Source of the DNA: an uncultured Mediterraneibacter sp.
GTDB taxonomy: Bacteria; Bacillota; Clostridia; Lachnospirales; Lachnospiraceae
Reading direction: 5' to 3'
DNA: 50,675 bases
NCBI GenBank assembly: GCA_944384505.1
Contig: CALWTQ010000021.1
Span: 1 to 50,675 of the forward strand
Position 1 is the stretch's first letter. Each line of letters starts with the position of its first letter. Under the pieces are notes generated by a model, which searched no databases, was not told the DNA's origin, and worked only from the letters and a program-made list of their open reading frames with translations. This document shows positions 14,433 through 22,452 of the stretch, in pieces. A program made the position numbers and the translations under genes.

Positions 14433-14665
14433 ACATGCCGGAACTTGAATTCTGTCCAGAATGCGAAGAAAAAGTTAGAAATAACAGAACGGACATATGT
14501 ACGGAATGCAGGCAAAAGAAGCAGGAGTATGAGATAGCATATCATTGCATTGTGGATTTAGGGATGATCGGAGCACCTGGACGTCTGGGAGAGGAAAGGC
14601 TACTGCGAGGCAGAGTTGACATATTGAAAGAAAGATATAAGAAAAAGAGAGGGAGACGCGGATGA
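14411..14665 (+). CDS. Small zinc-finger protein
   Basis: 84 aa; CPECEEK and CTECRQKK form a CxxC...CxxC knuckle, followed by a basic tail (KERYKKKRGRRG). The start at 14411 has GAGG-AGTG upstream. Probably nucleic-acid binding; function unknown. Confidence 0.6.
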   Translation: MRDYNAIDMPELEFCPECEEKVRNNRTDICTECRQKKQEYEIAYHCIVDLGMIGAPGRLGEERLLRGRVDILKERYKKKRGRRG

Positions 14666-14853
14666 TCAAAGAGATAATAGAATTTCTGAGGATGGAGTTT
14701 ATGATGGCAAAATATTTGAGGCTTAGATTAAAAATTGCAAAGCATGTACATTCAATGGCGAACTACGCAGTAGCACACGACTTCCAAACCAAGGAAGCGC
14801 GGGAAATGCTGAGAAAGATGTACGAGATCTGCGAAAAAGAGTCCAAGGAGTGA
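14662..14853 (+). CDS. Small helical phage protein
   Basis: 63 aa, coupled to the previous gene by ATGA. Basic and helical throughout (MAKYLRLRLKIAKHVHSMANYAV...REMLRKMYEI). Function unknown. Confidence 0.55.
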   Translation: MIKEIIEFLRMEFMMAKYLRLRLKIAKHVHSMANYAVAHDFQTKEAREMLRKMYEICEKESKE

Positions 14854-14858
14854 TGCGG

Positions 14859-15251
14859 GTGACAGAAGAGCGACTAAAGAAGATACATAAAAATAATATC
14901 CGTATGAAATATCTGTCTGACAAGTACCGAGAAAAGCGATACCACGCTATGTCGGCGGAGATTAATATGAGCGGTATGCCATCAAGGATCGGTGGCAAGG
15001 ATAACGCGATGGGGGATATTGATGAGGCTGTTGATATTGAAACTGAATACAGGGCGTTATTTTATGAGAATGAGTTGTTACTCAAAGAAGCTAGACGGTA
15101 TATAGCTCAGTTCCCAGATCCTATATTGCAGATGGTATTGGAATTGAAATACATAAATGGAATGGACGAATGGGATATATCTCTTGAAGCAGGAATTCGA
15201 TATAAAACTATTATCTCAATTCTTCGCACTCATTGGAATAATATATTCTAA
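14859..15251 (+). CDS. ArpU/RinA-like late transcription regulator (sigma-70 region 4 fold)
   Basis: 130 aa; GTG at 14859 lies 8 nt after AAGGAG. The C-terminal half (YIAQFPDPILQMVLELKYINGMDEWDISLEAGIRYKTIISILRTHW) fits the sigma-70 region 4-like helix-turn-helix of phage late regulators (ArpU, RinA, DUF1492). It is the last early gene and stands directly before the packaging genes, the usual place for the late activator. The terminator at 15321-15350 separates it from terminase. Confidence 0.7.
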   Translation: MTEERLKKIHKNNIRMKYLSDKYREKRYHAMSAEINMSGMPSRIGGKDNAMGDIDEAVDIETEYRALFYENELLLKEARRYIAQFPDPILQMVLELKYINGMDEWDISLEAGIRYKTIISILRTHWNNIF

Positions 15252-15320
15252 TTGTTCTAAAACAGTTGACATTCTATGGGTTGACAGTTATACTGAAAGA
15301 GTCAAAGAATATCAAGAAGG

Positions 15321-15350
15321 AGCACCTTGCCAGATGGCTGGGTGCTTTTT
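15321..15350 (+). terminator. Terminator before the packaging genes
   Basis: AGCACC (15321-15326) pairs with GGTGCT (15341-15346), followed by a U-run. It may be the site where the late regulator permits read-through into the late operon. Confidence 0.6.
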
Positions 15351-15356
15351 CTATGT

Positions 15357-15424
15357 GGAGCATATCATCAACGGCAGATGTGCAGGGTAGCGCCCTGTGT
15401 CCCGGTTCGACTCCGGGTGCTCCG
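15357..15424 (+). tRNA. Degenerate tRNA-like element before terminase
   Basis: The 68-nt stretch can fold as a small cloverleaf: GGAGCA/TGCTCC acceptor pairs, CATC/GATG D-stem, GCAGG/CCTGT anticodon stem with loop GTAGCGC (T at position 33, triplet AGC), and a perfect CCCGG-TTCGACT-CCGGG T-arm. The variable loop is only about 2 nt and one acceptor pair is missing, so it may be a pseudo-tRNA or tRNA mimic rather than a working tRNA. It lies between the terminator and terS. Confidence 0.4.
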
Positions 15425-15456
15425 CTTTAATACAGATTAGATCGAGAGGTGGTGAT

Positions 15457-16206
15457 GTGAGCGATGTTAAAGATCAGATCAAGTTAGATTATCTCTCTGG
15501 TGTTCCTCCGAAGAAATTGGCGGAGAAATACAGCACCAGTATGAATACAATAAAGTCATGGATCAAGAGATATGGCTGGTCAAAAATGAAAAAGCAGGGT
15601 GCACCTTCCGGGGACGAGGGTGCACCCTCTGATGTTCAGGGTGCACCCCGAAAAAGAAAGCGCGGCGGTCAGCCCGGCAACAAGAACGCTGTCGGGCATG
15701 GTGCTCCGAAGGGGAACCAGAACGCCACGAAACATGGACTCTTCTCCCGGTATCTCCCAGAGGATACACGGGAGCTTTTCTTTTCCCTGGACTCAGCTGA
15801 TCCGCTGGATCTTCTGTGGGATCAGATCAAGCTGGCTTACACAGCAATCATGCGGGCTCAGCAGATTATGCATGTTGAGGACAGGGAAGACAAAACTATC
15901 GAGAAGGTAGGGGACAGCAAAGGAAAGATTATTTCCCAAAAGCGGGAAGTACAGCAGGCCTGGGACAAGCAGGCGTCTTTCCTCCAGGCCCAGGCGAAGG
16001 CTCAGAAGGAACTGACTACTATGATCAAGCAGTATGAGGAGCTGCTTCATAAGAACTGGGATCTGGCTACGAAGGAGCAGAAGGCTCGGATTAAGCAGCT
16101 GAAAGCGAAGACGGAACAGATTCAGGGATCTGATCAGAATCCGATTGAGGACAAGGTCAAGAAACTCTTTGATGCGATCGGAGGTGCGCTGGATGAATCT
16201 GAATAG
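15457..16206 (+). CDS. terS: Terminase small subunit (PBSX type)
   Basis: 249 aa; GTG start at 15457 behind AGAGGTGGTGA. An N-terminal helix-turn-helix (KDQIKLDYLSGVPPKKLAEKYSTSMNTIKSWIKRYGW, residues 5-41) recognises the packaging site. The GGQPGNKNAVGHGAPKGNQNATKHGLF block is the PBSX-family TerS signature. Before it the linker carries three GAP repeats (QGAP, EGAP, QGAP), encoded by repeated GGGTGCACC. The C-terminal coiled coil supports ring formation. Overlaps terL by 14 bp. Confidence 0.85.
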   Translation: MSDVKDQIKLDYLSGVPPKKLAEKYSTSMNTIKSWIKRYGWSKMKKQGAPSGDEGAPSDVQGAPRKRKRGGQPGNKNAVGHGAPKGNQNATKHGLFSRYLPEDTRELFFSLDSADPLDLLWDQIKLAYTAIMRAQQIMHVEDREDKTIEKVGDSKGKIISQKREVQQAWDKQASFLQAQAKAQKELTTMIKQYEELLHKNWDLATKEQKARIKQLKAKTEQIQGSDQNPIEDKVKKLFDAIGGALDESE

Positions 16207-17446
16207 CATCTATACGCCGAAACAGATCGAGATCCTGAAGGCCTGCCGGAATACAGACTGGTTCATGCTGATCAACCACGGTGCAAAGCGTTCTGGGAAG
16301 ACTCAGCTAGACAATGATATCTTTCTGCAGGAGTTGATCCGAGTCCGAGGAATAGCTGATAAACTAGGGATTGATACGCCGCAGTATATTCTAGCAGGAT
16401 ACTCGATGGGAAACATCCAGGACAATATCCTCACAGAGCTATCGAATAAGTACGGCTTTGAGTTCAAGTTTGACCGGTTCAATAACTTTACTCTGTTCGG
16501 AGTGAAGGTGGTGCAGACTTCCCACGGGAATATCAGTGGACTTGGCCGGATCCGAGGTATGACTGCATTCGGGGCATACATCAACGAGGCATCCCTTGCG
16601 AATCAAGAGGTATTCGATGAGATTAAGGCACGATGCAGCGGGCCGGGAGCACGAATCATTGCTGATACGAACCCGGATCATCCGGAGCATTGGCTGTTGA
16701 AAGATTATATCAAGTCTCCGGCAGAAGGAATTCTGAGTTTTCATTTTGCATTAACAGACAACAGTTTCCTAGATGAACGATATGTGAAGAACATCATAGA
16801 GACTACTCCGAAGGGGATGTTTTCTGATCGAGGGATAAAAGGACTATGGGTGTCCGGAGAGGGTGTTGTTTATCCGGATTTTGACCAGAGTGTGCATGTG
16901 ATCACGCCAGAGCAGGCACGCGGGATCATATTTGAGCGTGTAATTGCCGGCGTAGACTGGGGATGGGAACACTGGGGCGCGATTGTAGTAATTGGCGTGA
17001 AGGCCGGGAACTATTACGTTATTGAGGAACACGCTGCGCAGCATAAACATATCAACAGCTGGATAGCTGCAGCAAAGGATATTATCAGACGATATGGTAA
17101 TATCCCTTTTTATTGCGATCCGGCAAGGCCGGAGCACGTGGCATCCTTTCAGGAAGCAGGAATTAATGCTTTCCTGGGAAATAACAGGGTGCTGTCTGGG
17201 ATCGAAGCGGTGGCAACATTAATGACGAATAAACAGTTCTTTATTGTGTATTCCCAGTGTCCACGGTTCCGGGATGAAATTTATAAATACATCTGGAAAA
17301 AGAACACCGGTGAGCCACTGAAAGAAAATGATGATGTACTTTGTGCGATCCGATACGGAATTTATTCAGACATGACAGTAAATAAAATAGAGCAGCCTGG
17401 TCAGAACCGAATGGAGCAGGCCAGAAGATTGAAAGGAATGTTGTAA
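16193..17446 (+). CDS. terL: Terminase large subunit
   Basis: 417 aa; packaging motor ATPase and headful nuclease. Walker A is GAKRSGKT (residues 30-37). The C-terminal RNase H-like nuclease starts at VIAGVDWGWEHWGAIVVIGV (first Asp) and continues through FYCDPARPEH (second acidic centre). The start at 16193 overlaps terS; the upstream frame to 16145 is inside terS. Confidence 0.93.
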   Translation: MNLNSIYTPKQIEILKACRNTDWFMLINHGAKRSGKTQLDNDIFLQELIRVRGIADKLGIDTPQYILAGYSMGNIQDNILTELSNKYGFEFKFDRFNNFTLFGVKVVQTSHGNISGLGRIRGMTAFGAYINEASLANQEVFDEIKARCSGPGARIIADTNPDHPEHWLLKDYIKSPAEGILSFHFALTDNSFLDERYVKNIIETTPKGMFSDRGIKGLWVSGEGVVYPDFDQSVHVITPEQARGIIFERVIAGVDWGWEHWGAIVVIGVKAGNYYVIEEHAAQHKHINSWIAAAKDIIRRYGNIPFYCDPARPEHVASFQEAGINAFLGNNRVLSGIEAVATLMTNKQFFIVYSQCPRFRDEIYKYIWKKNTGEPLKENDDVLCAIRYGIYSDMTVNKIEQPGQNRMEQARRLKGML

Positions 17447-18982
17447 ATGTCAGAAGAGATACTGAAAGCAAATGAATTTGAACATGGCACTGACGGGCCG
17501 TATAACGTACACAAGAGTTTCCAGCAGCTCTATGGTCCTGAAACAAACTACTCCTATCGGGCGGACAGCGCAGGAGAAATTTTGGAAGATGCCGGAAAAC
17601 TGACGGCAATGATTATGAATCATTATCAGATGCAATGTCCAAGGCTGGCCGCTCTGGACAACTACATGAAAGCCCGGAATGATGGGATCTATGATGATGA
17701 GAGCCGCAGGATTGAAGAGGGGCGTGCAGACCATAGAGTAGCGCATAACTTTGCTAAGGTTATCAATGTATTTGACGTGGGATACAACACAGGTGTCCCG
17801 ATTAAGAAGGTCAGCGATATTGACCGGGTCAACGAGATCATCAAGGAATATGACGATGCAAACGACATTGAAGCTCTGGACAGTGAACTCTGGCGGGATA
17901 TGAAAAAGTATGGCCGGGCGTATGAACTGCAGTACCGAAATGAAAAAGATCAGGACAGATCTGTGATCAGCAATGTGTTCGAGACGTTTGTCTGCTACGG
18001 GACGGATGTGGAACGGACGCCGCTGTTTGCAGTCCGGTATCCGAGGTATCGGATAGGGACGCAGGAACGGGTTAAAGTATTTGTTTACACGGATACAGAG
18101 GTTATCTCGTATAAATCCTGCGAGATGGCGGCGCTGAAGTTGGTAGAAGAGAACCGGGAGACTCATGAATTGGGAGAGGTACCTGTCACAGAGTATTCCC
18201 CAGACCGTTACCGGATGGGTGGCTATGAGGACGTAATCCCGCAGATTGATGCTTATGATGCAGCGCAGTCCGACACGGCCAATTATATGACAGACCTGAA
18301 TGAAGCTACACTGGTAATCACCGGTGACCTGAACCTGCAGAAATATACGGTGAAAGAATTAGTGGAAATGAAGAAGGCTAATCTGCTGCTCTTATCTTCC
18401 GGGATCAATCCGGACGGGAGCAGAGAGCAGACGGACGCAAAGTATGTCTATAAGCAGTACGATGTCACCGGGGCGGAGGCATATAAAGAGCGGCTGCAGA
18501 AGGATATCCACAAAATTTCTATGGTGCCTGATCTGACAGATGAATCATTTGCCGGTACTCAGTCCGGAGAGGCGATGAAGTATAAGCTGTTCGGGTTTCA
18601 GCAGATTGCAAAGTCAGGGCAACGTGGATTCAAGAAGGGGCTCATGCGGCGATACCGGCTTCTCATGAACATCAAGCACTTTGTGAATGAGGCTGATAAT
18701 ACGGACCTGGGTAATCTTACAATCACATTCACTCCGAACCTTCCGAAGGCTGTTCTGGAAGAACTGAAAGCATTAGTAGAATCAGGAGCTGAGTTTAGTC
18801 AGGAAACGCTGCTGGGACTCGCTTCGTTCGTGGATGATATCAAGACGGAATTGGAGCGGATCCAGACGGAGAAGGACGAGGCTCAGAATAATGACCCTAT
18901 AATGGCACAGATGTTTGGAGGTGCGGCAGATGGACAGCGCGACGTACTGGAAGAATCGGGAGGCGGAGCAGCGGAAACATAA
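17447..18982 (+). CDS. Portal protein (SPP1 gp6-like)
   Basis: 511 aa, starting immediately after terL. Family blocks: MNHYQMQCPRLAALDNYMKARND, VAHNFAKVINVFDVGYNTGVPI and DAAQSDTANYMTDLNEATLVI. It forms the dodecameric gate for DNA at the capsid vertex. The C-terminal ~50 residues are acidic and overlap the MuF gene by 53 bp. Confidence 0.93.
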   Translation: MSEEILKANEFEHGTDGPYNVHKSFQQLYGPETNYSYRADSAGEILEDAGKLTAMIMNHYQMQCPRLAALDNYMKARNDGIYDDESRRIEEGRADHRVAHNFAKVINVFDVGYNTGVPIKKVSDIDRVNEIIKEYDDANDIEALDSELWRDMKKYGRAYELQYRNEKDQDRSVISNVFETFVCYGTDVERTPLFAVRYPRYRIGTQERVKVFVYTDTEVISYKSCEMAALKLVEENRETHELGEVPVTEYSPDRYRMGGYEDVIPQIDAYDAAQSDTANYMTDLNEATLVITGDLNLQKYTVKELVEMKKANLLLLSSGINPDGSREQTDAKYVYKQYDVTGAEAYKERLQKDIHKISMVPDLTDESFAGTQSGEAMKYKLFGFQQIAKSGQRGFKKGLMRRYRLLMNIKHFVNEADNTDLGNLTITFTPNLPKAVLEELKALVESGAEFSQETLLGLASFVDDIKTELERIQTEKDEAQNNDPIMAQMFGGAADGQRDVLEESGGGAAET

Positions 18983-20336
18983 TATCCAGGATGAAGCCGA
19001 GTACCAGAAACATATCCGGGAGATCTACCAGAACATGATCGACGAGATCGAGAAGGAGATCAATGGATTTTACGGCAAGTATGCCAAGAAGGAAGGCATC
19101 ACCCTGGCAGAAGCAAAGAAGCGTGCTTCCAAAGCTGATATCGAGGCACTGGGGCGCAAGGCTGCCAAGTATGTGAAGGAGAAGGATTTCTCCCAGCAGG
19201 CCAATGAGGAGATGCGGCTGTATAACATGACCATGAAGGTGAACCGCCTGGAGCTTCTGAAGGCACAGATCGGGCTGGAGATGGTAGCCGGCTTCGATGA
19301 GCTCCAGAAGTATTATGATGAAATCCTGACTGACCGAACGATGTCAGAATTTGAGCGGCAGGCTGGAATCCTGGGAATGACAATCCAGAACAATGCGCAG
19401 GCCGCAAATGCCATTGTGAACGCGTCTTTCCACAATGCGACATATTCAGACCGGATCTGGATGTATCAGGATATGCTCAAGAATGAGCTGTCCAGTCTGC
19501 TGCAGACCGGCTTGATCCAAGGACAGAACCCACGGCGGCTGGCAACGCATCTTCGGAAGCGATTCGGAGTCAGCCAGAGCAATGCAGAGCGGCTGATGAT
19601 CACGGAGCTGGCGAGGGTGCAGACAGAGGCTCAGAAACAGTCCTTTGAGCGGAATGGATTTGATGAGTATACCTTTCTTGCACTGGGTGATGCCTGCCCG
19701 ATCTGCAAGGCATTGGATGAGAAGCACTTCAAGGTGGCAAAAATGATGCCGGGGACGAATGCTCCGCCGATGCATCCGCGCTGCCGATGCTCTGTGGCTG
19801 CCTACGAGGATAGTGAAGATTATGAGGCATGGTTGGACTTTCTGAGCAAGGGCGGTACTACGGAAGAGTGGAATAAGCTGAAAAAGACTGGAAAATCTGT
19901 TGCAAAGGATTCGGGCTCTGGTATAATGAATTCATCGAGTACGAAAGAGGATATCGAAGTGCATTCAGTGGGGAAAATAGACCGTGATATTTACAAGTGC
20001 ATCACGGAGGACATTGTGACAGATGAGGTTATTATTACAGATGAACGAATCCAGCATATCAAAGAAAGACATCCGAATGACTATGAGAGATTTTATAGTT
20101 ACATTCCAGAAATTATCAATGATCCGGATTTTATTATTGAGGCTAATAAGCCCAATACTGCTGTTGTTTTGAAAGAAATTGAAGAGCGGGGAGAAAAGTT
20201 TAAACTGGTTCTTCGAATCAAGGTACAAGGCGATCCAGAAGAGTATAAAAATTCTATTATGACATTCTGGCATATTGGGGAGACAACATGGAGAAAAACT
20301 TTGAAAAATAAGACGGTTCTTTACAAAAAGGAATGA
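18930..20336 (+). CDS. MuF-type minor head protein fused to a C-terminal nuclease/toxin-like domain
   Basis: 468 aa; start at 18930 behind GGAGGTG. Residues ~1-290 are the MuF/SPP1 gp7 head-morphogenesis domain, with the end signature CPICKALDEKHFKVAKMMPG...PPMHPRCRCSVAAY. After a Ser/Lys linker, residues ~345-468 (HSVGKIDRDIYKCITEDIVTDEVIITDERIQHIKERHP...TFWHIGETTWRKTLKNK) fit the PBECR class of phage nuclease domains, related to Barnase, EndoU and ColicinE5 folds, with a conserved H-I-K-E-R-H. MuF-fused domains of this kind are regarded as polymorphic toxins that may enter the new host with the DNA. The gene directly behind is a YjcQ-like protein. Confidence 0.85.
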   Translation: MDSATYWKNREAEQRKHNIQDEAEYQKHIREIYQNMIDEIEKEINGFYGKYAKKEGITLAEAKKRASKADIEALGRKAAKYVKEKDFSQQANEEMRLYNMTMKVNRLELLKAQIGLEMVAGFDELQKYYDEILTDRTMSEFERQAGILGMTIQNNAQAANAIVNASFHNATYSDRIWMYQDMLKNELSSLLQTGLIQGQNPRRLATHLRKRFGVSQSNAERLMITELARVQTEAQKQSFERNGFDEYTFLALGDACPICKALDEKHFKVAKMMPGTNAPPMHPRCRCSVAAYEDSEDYEAWLDFLSKGGTTEEWNKLKKTGKSVAKDSGSGIMNSSSTKEDIEVHSVGKIDRDIYKCITEDIVTDEVIITDERIQHIKERHPNDYERFYSYIPEIINDPDFIIEANKPNTAVVLKEIEERGEKFKLVLRIKVQGDPEEYKNSIMTFWHIGETTWRKTLKNKTVLYKKE

Positions 20337-20348
20337 TTTTGCTATAAT
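20320..20348 (+). promoter_or_regulatory. Promoter inside the 3' end of the MuF gene
   Basis: TTTACA (20320-20325), 17 nt, TATAAT (20343-20348). A near-consensus promoter within the late operon; the transcript would begin near 20355 with the structured RNA. Confidence 0.75.
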
Positions 20349-20354
20349 TTGAGT

Positions 20355-20466
20355 ACAATAAAAAGAGGTCTTCGAGGTGAAAAGCGCGTCGTCATGCGCC
20401 GCATGCTTTGTGCAATGGGCAAAAGAGATGCTGGGAGTGACGCTCCAGCCGGGGACTTCTTTTTAC
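20355..20466 (+). ncRNA. Structured RNA behind the MuF-toxin gene
   Basis: An 11-bp closing stem (AAAAAGAGGTC 20360-20370 with GACTTCTTTTT 20454-20464, one G-U pair) encloses ~83 nt with at least two hairpins: GCC(g)CAT...ATGGGC, and GCTGG-AG...CTCCAGC around 20430-20450. It has its own promoter and ends in U5. No ORF fits. It is probably a ~110-nt independent small RNA of the prophage. The family is not recognised; regulation of the toxin-like MuF gene or of packaging is possible. Confidence 0.65.
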
Positions 20467-20486
20467 TTGTTAAAATGAATTACCAG

Positions 20487-20514
20487 TGCCACCAGTCAGA
20501 AACGGCCGGTGGCA
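20487..20514 (+). terminator. Hairpin after the structured RNA
   Basis: TGCCACC (20487-20493) pairs with GGTGGCA (20508-20514), followed by TTCTTATT. A second stop point or leader structure before the YjcQ-like gene. Confidence 0.5.
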
Positions 20515-20533
20515 TTCTTATTGAGGTGTGAAG

Positions 20534-20884
20534 ATGGCTAAAGACGATATGGATGTTATCATTTATAAAATCCTGCGGTATATGTATGAGTGTATGAAAG
20601 TGGGACGTATACCAGTTCTGGAAGATATGTGTTGTAACTGTAAGCTGTTCAATATTCCGGAGAGATATTGGAGTAGTATTATGAGGGAGCTTATAGATGC
20701 TGGATATGTCAGGGGCATTACTTACCGCATGACGAAAAGCGGACTGCTTATAGATATGATGGATGATGTCGCTATAACACTGGATGGCGTGCATTTTCTG
20801 GAAGAAAATAGCAGGATGGCGAAAGCAAGGCAGTTTCTTGGGAATGCTTTTGAAATTGTCCTCGATACAGTACTGAAAATGTAA
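20534..20884 (+). CDS. YjcQ-family phage protein
   Basis: 116 aa; start at 20534 behind GAGGTG. A winged-helix-like YjcQ fold (DMDVIIYKILRYMYECMKVG...YWSSIMRELIDAGYVRGITY...GVHFLEENSRMAKARQFLG). YjcQ proteins occur in phages and genomic islands with unknown function. The position behind a MuF-toxin and its RNA makes a control or immunity role possible, but this is only inference. Confidence 0.7.
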   Translation: MAKDDMDVIIYKILRYMYECMKVGRIPVLEDMCCNCKLFNIPERYWSSIMRELIDAGYVRGITYRMTKSGLLIDMMDDVAITLDGVHFLEENSRMAKARQFLGNAFEIVLDTVLKM

Positions 20885-20896
20885 ATATCAATAATA

Positions 20897-20925
20897 ACCA
20901 CCAGTCAACTGGTGGTATTTTTATA
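20897..20925 (+). terminator. Terminator of the YjcQ-like gene
   Basis: ACCACCAGT-CA-ACTGGTGGT followed by ATTTTTATA. Confidence 0.75.
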
Positions 20926-20945
20926 CCCATTTTTAGGAGGGATTT

Positions 20946-21275
20946 ATGAAGCTGAATATATTAGGTTCGGACTGGACTGTTGAATATCGCAATGCTGACG
21001 CAGATCCTCTACTTAAAGAGGATGATGGATATACAGACCCTTCTGTTAGGCTGATTGTAATCGCGAATAAGAGAGAGGATTGTTCCATCCAGGATTACAA
21101 ATATATGCAAAGAGAAAACCTTCGTCATGAGATTGTTCATGCGTTTTTGTTTGAGAGCGGGCTGGGCTTCAATCTTGAGCATATTGAGTTTGGACATGAG
21201 GAAACGATGATTGACTGGATCGCTATACAGTTCCCGAAGATTCTGGAAGTATTTAAAGAAGCTGACTGCTTATGA
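20946..21275 (+). CDS. Small HExxH-like phage protein
   Basis: 109 aa behind TTAGGAGGG. RHEIVHAFLFESGL (residues ~60-73) contains HEIVH, an HExxH motif, and EFGHEETMIDWIAIQFPKI follows with possible third ligands. Such small proteins occur in many Firmicutes phage head regions as putative zinc peptidases of unknown target. Confidence 0.75.
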   Translation: MKLNILGSDWTVEYRNADADPLLKEDDGYTDPSVRLIVIANKREDCSIQDYKYMQRENLRHEIVHAFLFESGLGFNLEHIEFGHEETMIDWIAIQFPKILEVFKEADCL

Positions 21276-21325
21276 AACAACGGTATATCGTAACCAAGGA
21301 TGCAGACATGCTGGCTCCTGAGTGA
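21272..21325 (+). CDS. Very short phage ORF (17 aa)
   Basis: ATGA overlap with the preceding stop; peptide MKQRYIVTKDADMLAPE. It is short but begins as small conserved phage proteins do (MK..Y-VTKDADML). It may be a remnant of a longer gene. The spacer 21326-21409 holds no other gene. Confidence 0.35.
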   Translation: MKQRYIVTKDADMLAPE

Positions 21326-21409
21326 CTGGCTGCCCGCATTAATTATACCAGTGTAAAGTTTGTGTACCGTCAAATTGATGGTGCGGAAAGATTGAAAGGA
21401 GTGGTGTGG

Positions 21410-21697
21410 TTGATTGCAGTACGCGTCCGGAAGGACGGAATCGAGATAAGCGGCCATGCGAATTATGCAGAGGCCGGGAAAGATATTGTCTGCGCTGGTG
21501 TGACGGCGCTGACGCAGACCTTAATCAGATCCATGGAGCATCTAACCAGGGATGAAATCAAATACGAGATATCGCCCGGAAGGGCTGATATACATTGTGG
21601 GGATCTGTCGGAAGAGGGAAAGCTTCTGGTGGATTCCTTTTTCATTGGCGTTTGTTTAATCGCCGACGAATTTCCGGATCATGTTCGGATAGAATGA
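21410..21697 (+). CDS. Prp-type ribosomal/phage-processing cysteine protease
   Basis: 95 aa; TTG at 21410, 8 nt after AAAGGAG, gives MIAVRVRKDG, the normal Prp start. Catalytic pair: H16 in SGHANYA and C28 in DIVCAGVTAL. Host Prp removes the N-terminal extension of ribosomal protein L27 at LQFF|A, and in staphylococcal phage 80alpha it also trims scaffold and capsid. Here the phage carries its own copy directly before scaffold (LQLFA), capsid (LQLFG) and, later, tail tube (LQVFA): clear substrate candidates. Confidence 0.85.
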   Translation: MIAVRVRKDGIEISGHANYAEAGKDIVCAGVTALTQTLIRSMEHLTRDEIKYEISPGRADIHCGDLSEEGKLLVDSFFIGVCLIADEFPDHVRIE

Positions 21698-21698
21698 C

Positions 21699-21790
21699 CA
21701 GGCGTGAATGTCAGAAAACCTTACGGATACGGCAGGCGTGGAACCGTTCAAAGCTACGGTGGACAGGCGTGGAGTCCTTAAACTACGGAA
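21699..21790 (+). repeat. Three degenerate ~32-bp tandem repeats
   Basis: Copies begin at 21699, 21733 and 21764 with CAGGCGTG(G/A)A; copies 2 and 3 also share AAA-C-TACGG. The repeats fill the gap between prp and the scaffold gene. They may be a leader structure, a regulatory site or a packaging-related element. Confidence 0.55.
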
Positions 21791-21810
21791 AAAGAAACGG
21801 AGGTATACTC

Positions 21811-22434
21811 ATGAAATTGAAAGATTTTTTAATGCTTCAGCTGTTTGCCGACGACGGAGATGGTAGCGATGGCTCAGGTGGAACTGGCGGCTCAGGTGGT
21901 TCAGGATCAGGCGGAGATGACAACAATGATGACGACGATTCTGGAGACGATGATGATGATGACGATGATCCGGATGGAGAAAAGAAATATTCCGTCAAGG
22001 AAGTAGATGAACTCATCAAACGCAAAAAAGCCGAATGGGAAAAACAGCGGAAGAAAGATGATGATGAGGCAAAGAAGTTCGCCAAGATGAATGCCCAGGA
22101 AAAAGCTGAGTATAAACAGCAACAGCTGGAGAAGCGGATCCAGGAGCTGGAGGATGAGAAGACGCTCTCGAGTATGAGGGATGAAGCCAGGAAGCAGCTG
22201 TCGGAGAAGGGGATCAATATCCCTGACAATCTTCTGGAGTTTATGGTGTCCAAAGATGCAGAGAAAACGAAAAAGGCTGTCGATTCTTTTGCAGAGCTGT
22301 TTAACGCTGCGGTGAATGAGTCCGTCAAAGGGAAAGCACGGCAGACTACCCCGAAAGAGGGCGGAGGCTTTGTGGGAGGAAAAGAGAAACTTAACATCAG
22401 AGAGATGGCGAAAGAAGCCAGGATCATTAAATAA
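21811..22434 (+). CDS. Scaffolding protein (DUF4355 type) with Prp motif
   Basis: 207 aa; start at 21811 behind ACGGAGG. It begins MKLKDFLMLQLFADDGDGSD: LQLFA is a Prp-type cleavage site. A Gly/Ser and poly-Asp stretch (residues ~14-48), a long coiled coil (residues ~55-130) and a C-terminal helical part (LLEFMVSKDAEKTKKAVDSF...GGFVGGKEKLNIREMAKEAR) follow, the normal DUF4355 layout. It guides capsid assembly and is removed afterwards. The longer upstream frame is only repeat read-through. Confidence 0.85.
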   Translation: MKLKDFLMLQLFADDGDGSDGSGGTGGSGGSGSGGDDNNDDDDSGDDDDDDDDPDGEKKYSVKEVDELIKRKKAEWEKQRKKDDDEAKKFAKMNAQEKAEYKQQQLEKRIQELEDEKTLSSMRDEARKQLSEKGINIPDNLLEFMVSKDAEKTKKAVDSFAELFNAAVNESVKGKARQTTPKEGGGFVGGKEKLNIREMAKEARIIK

Positions 22435-22452
22435 TATGGAGGTATGAAGAAC

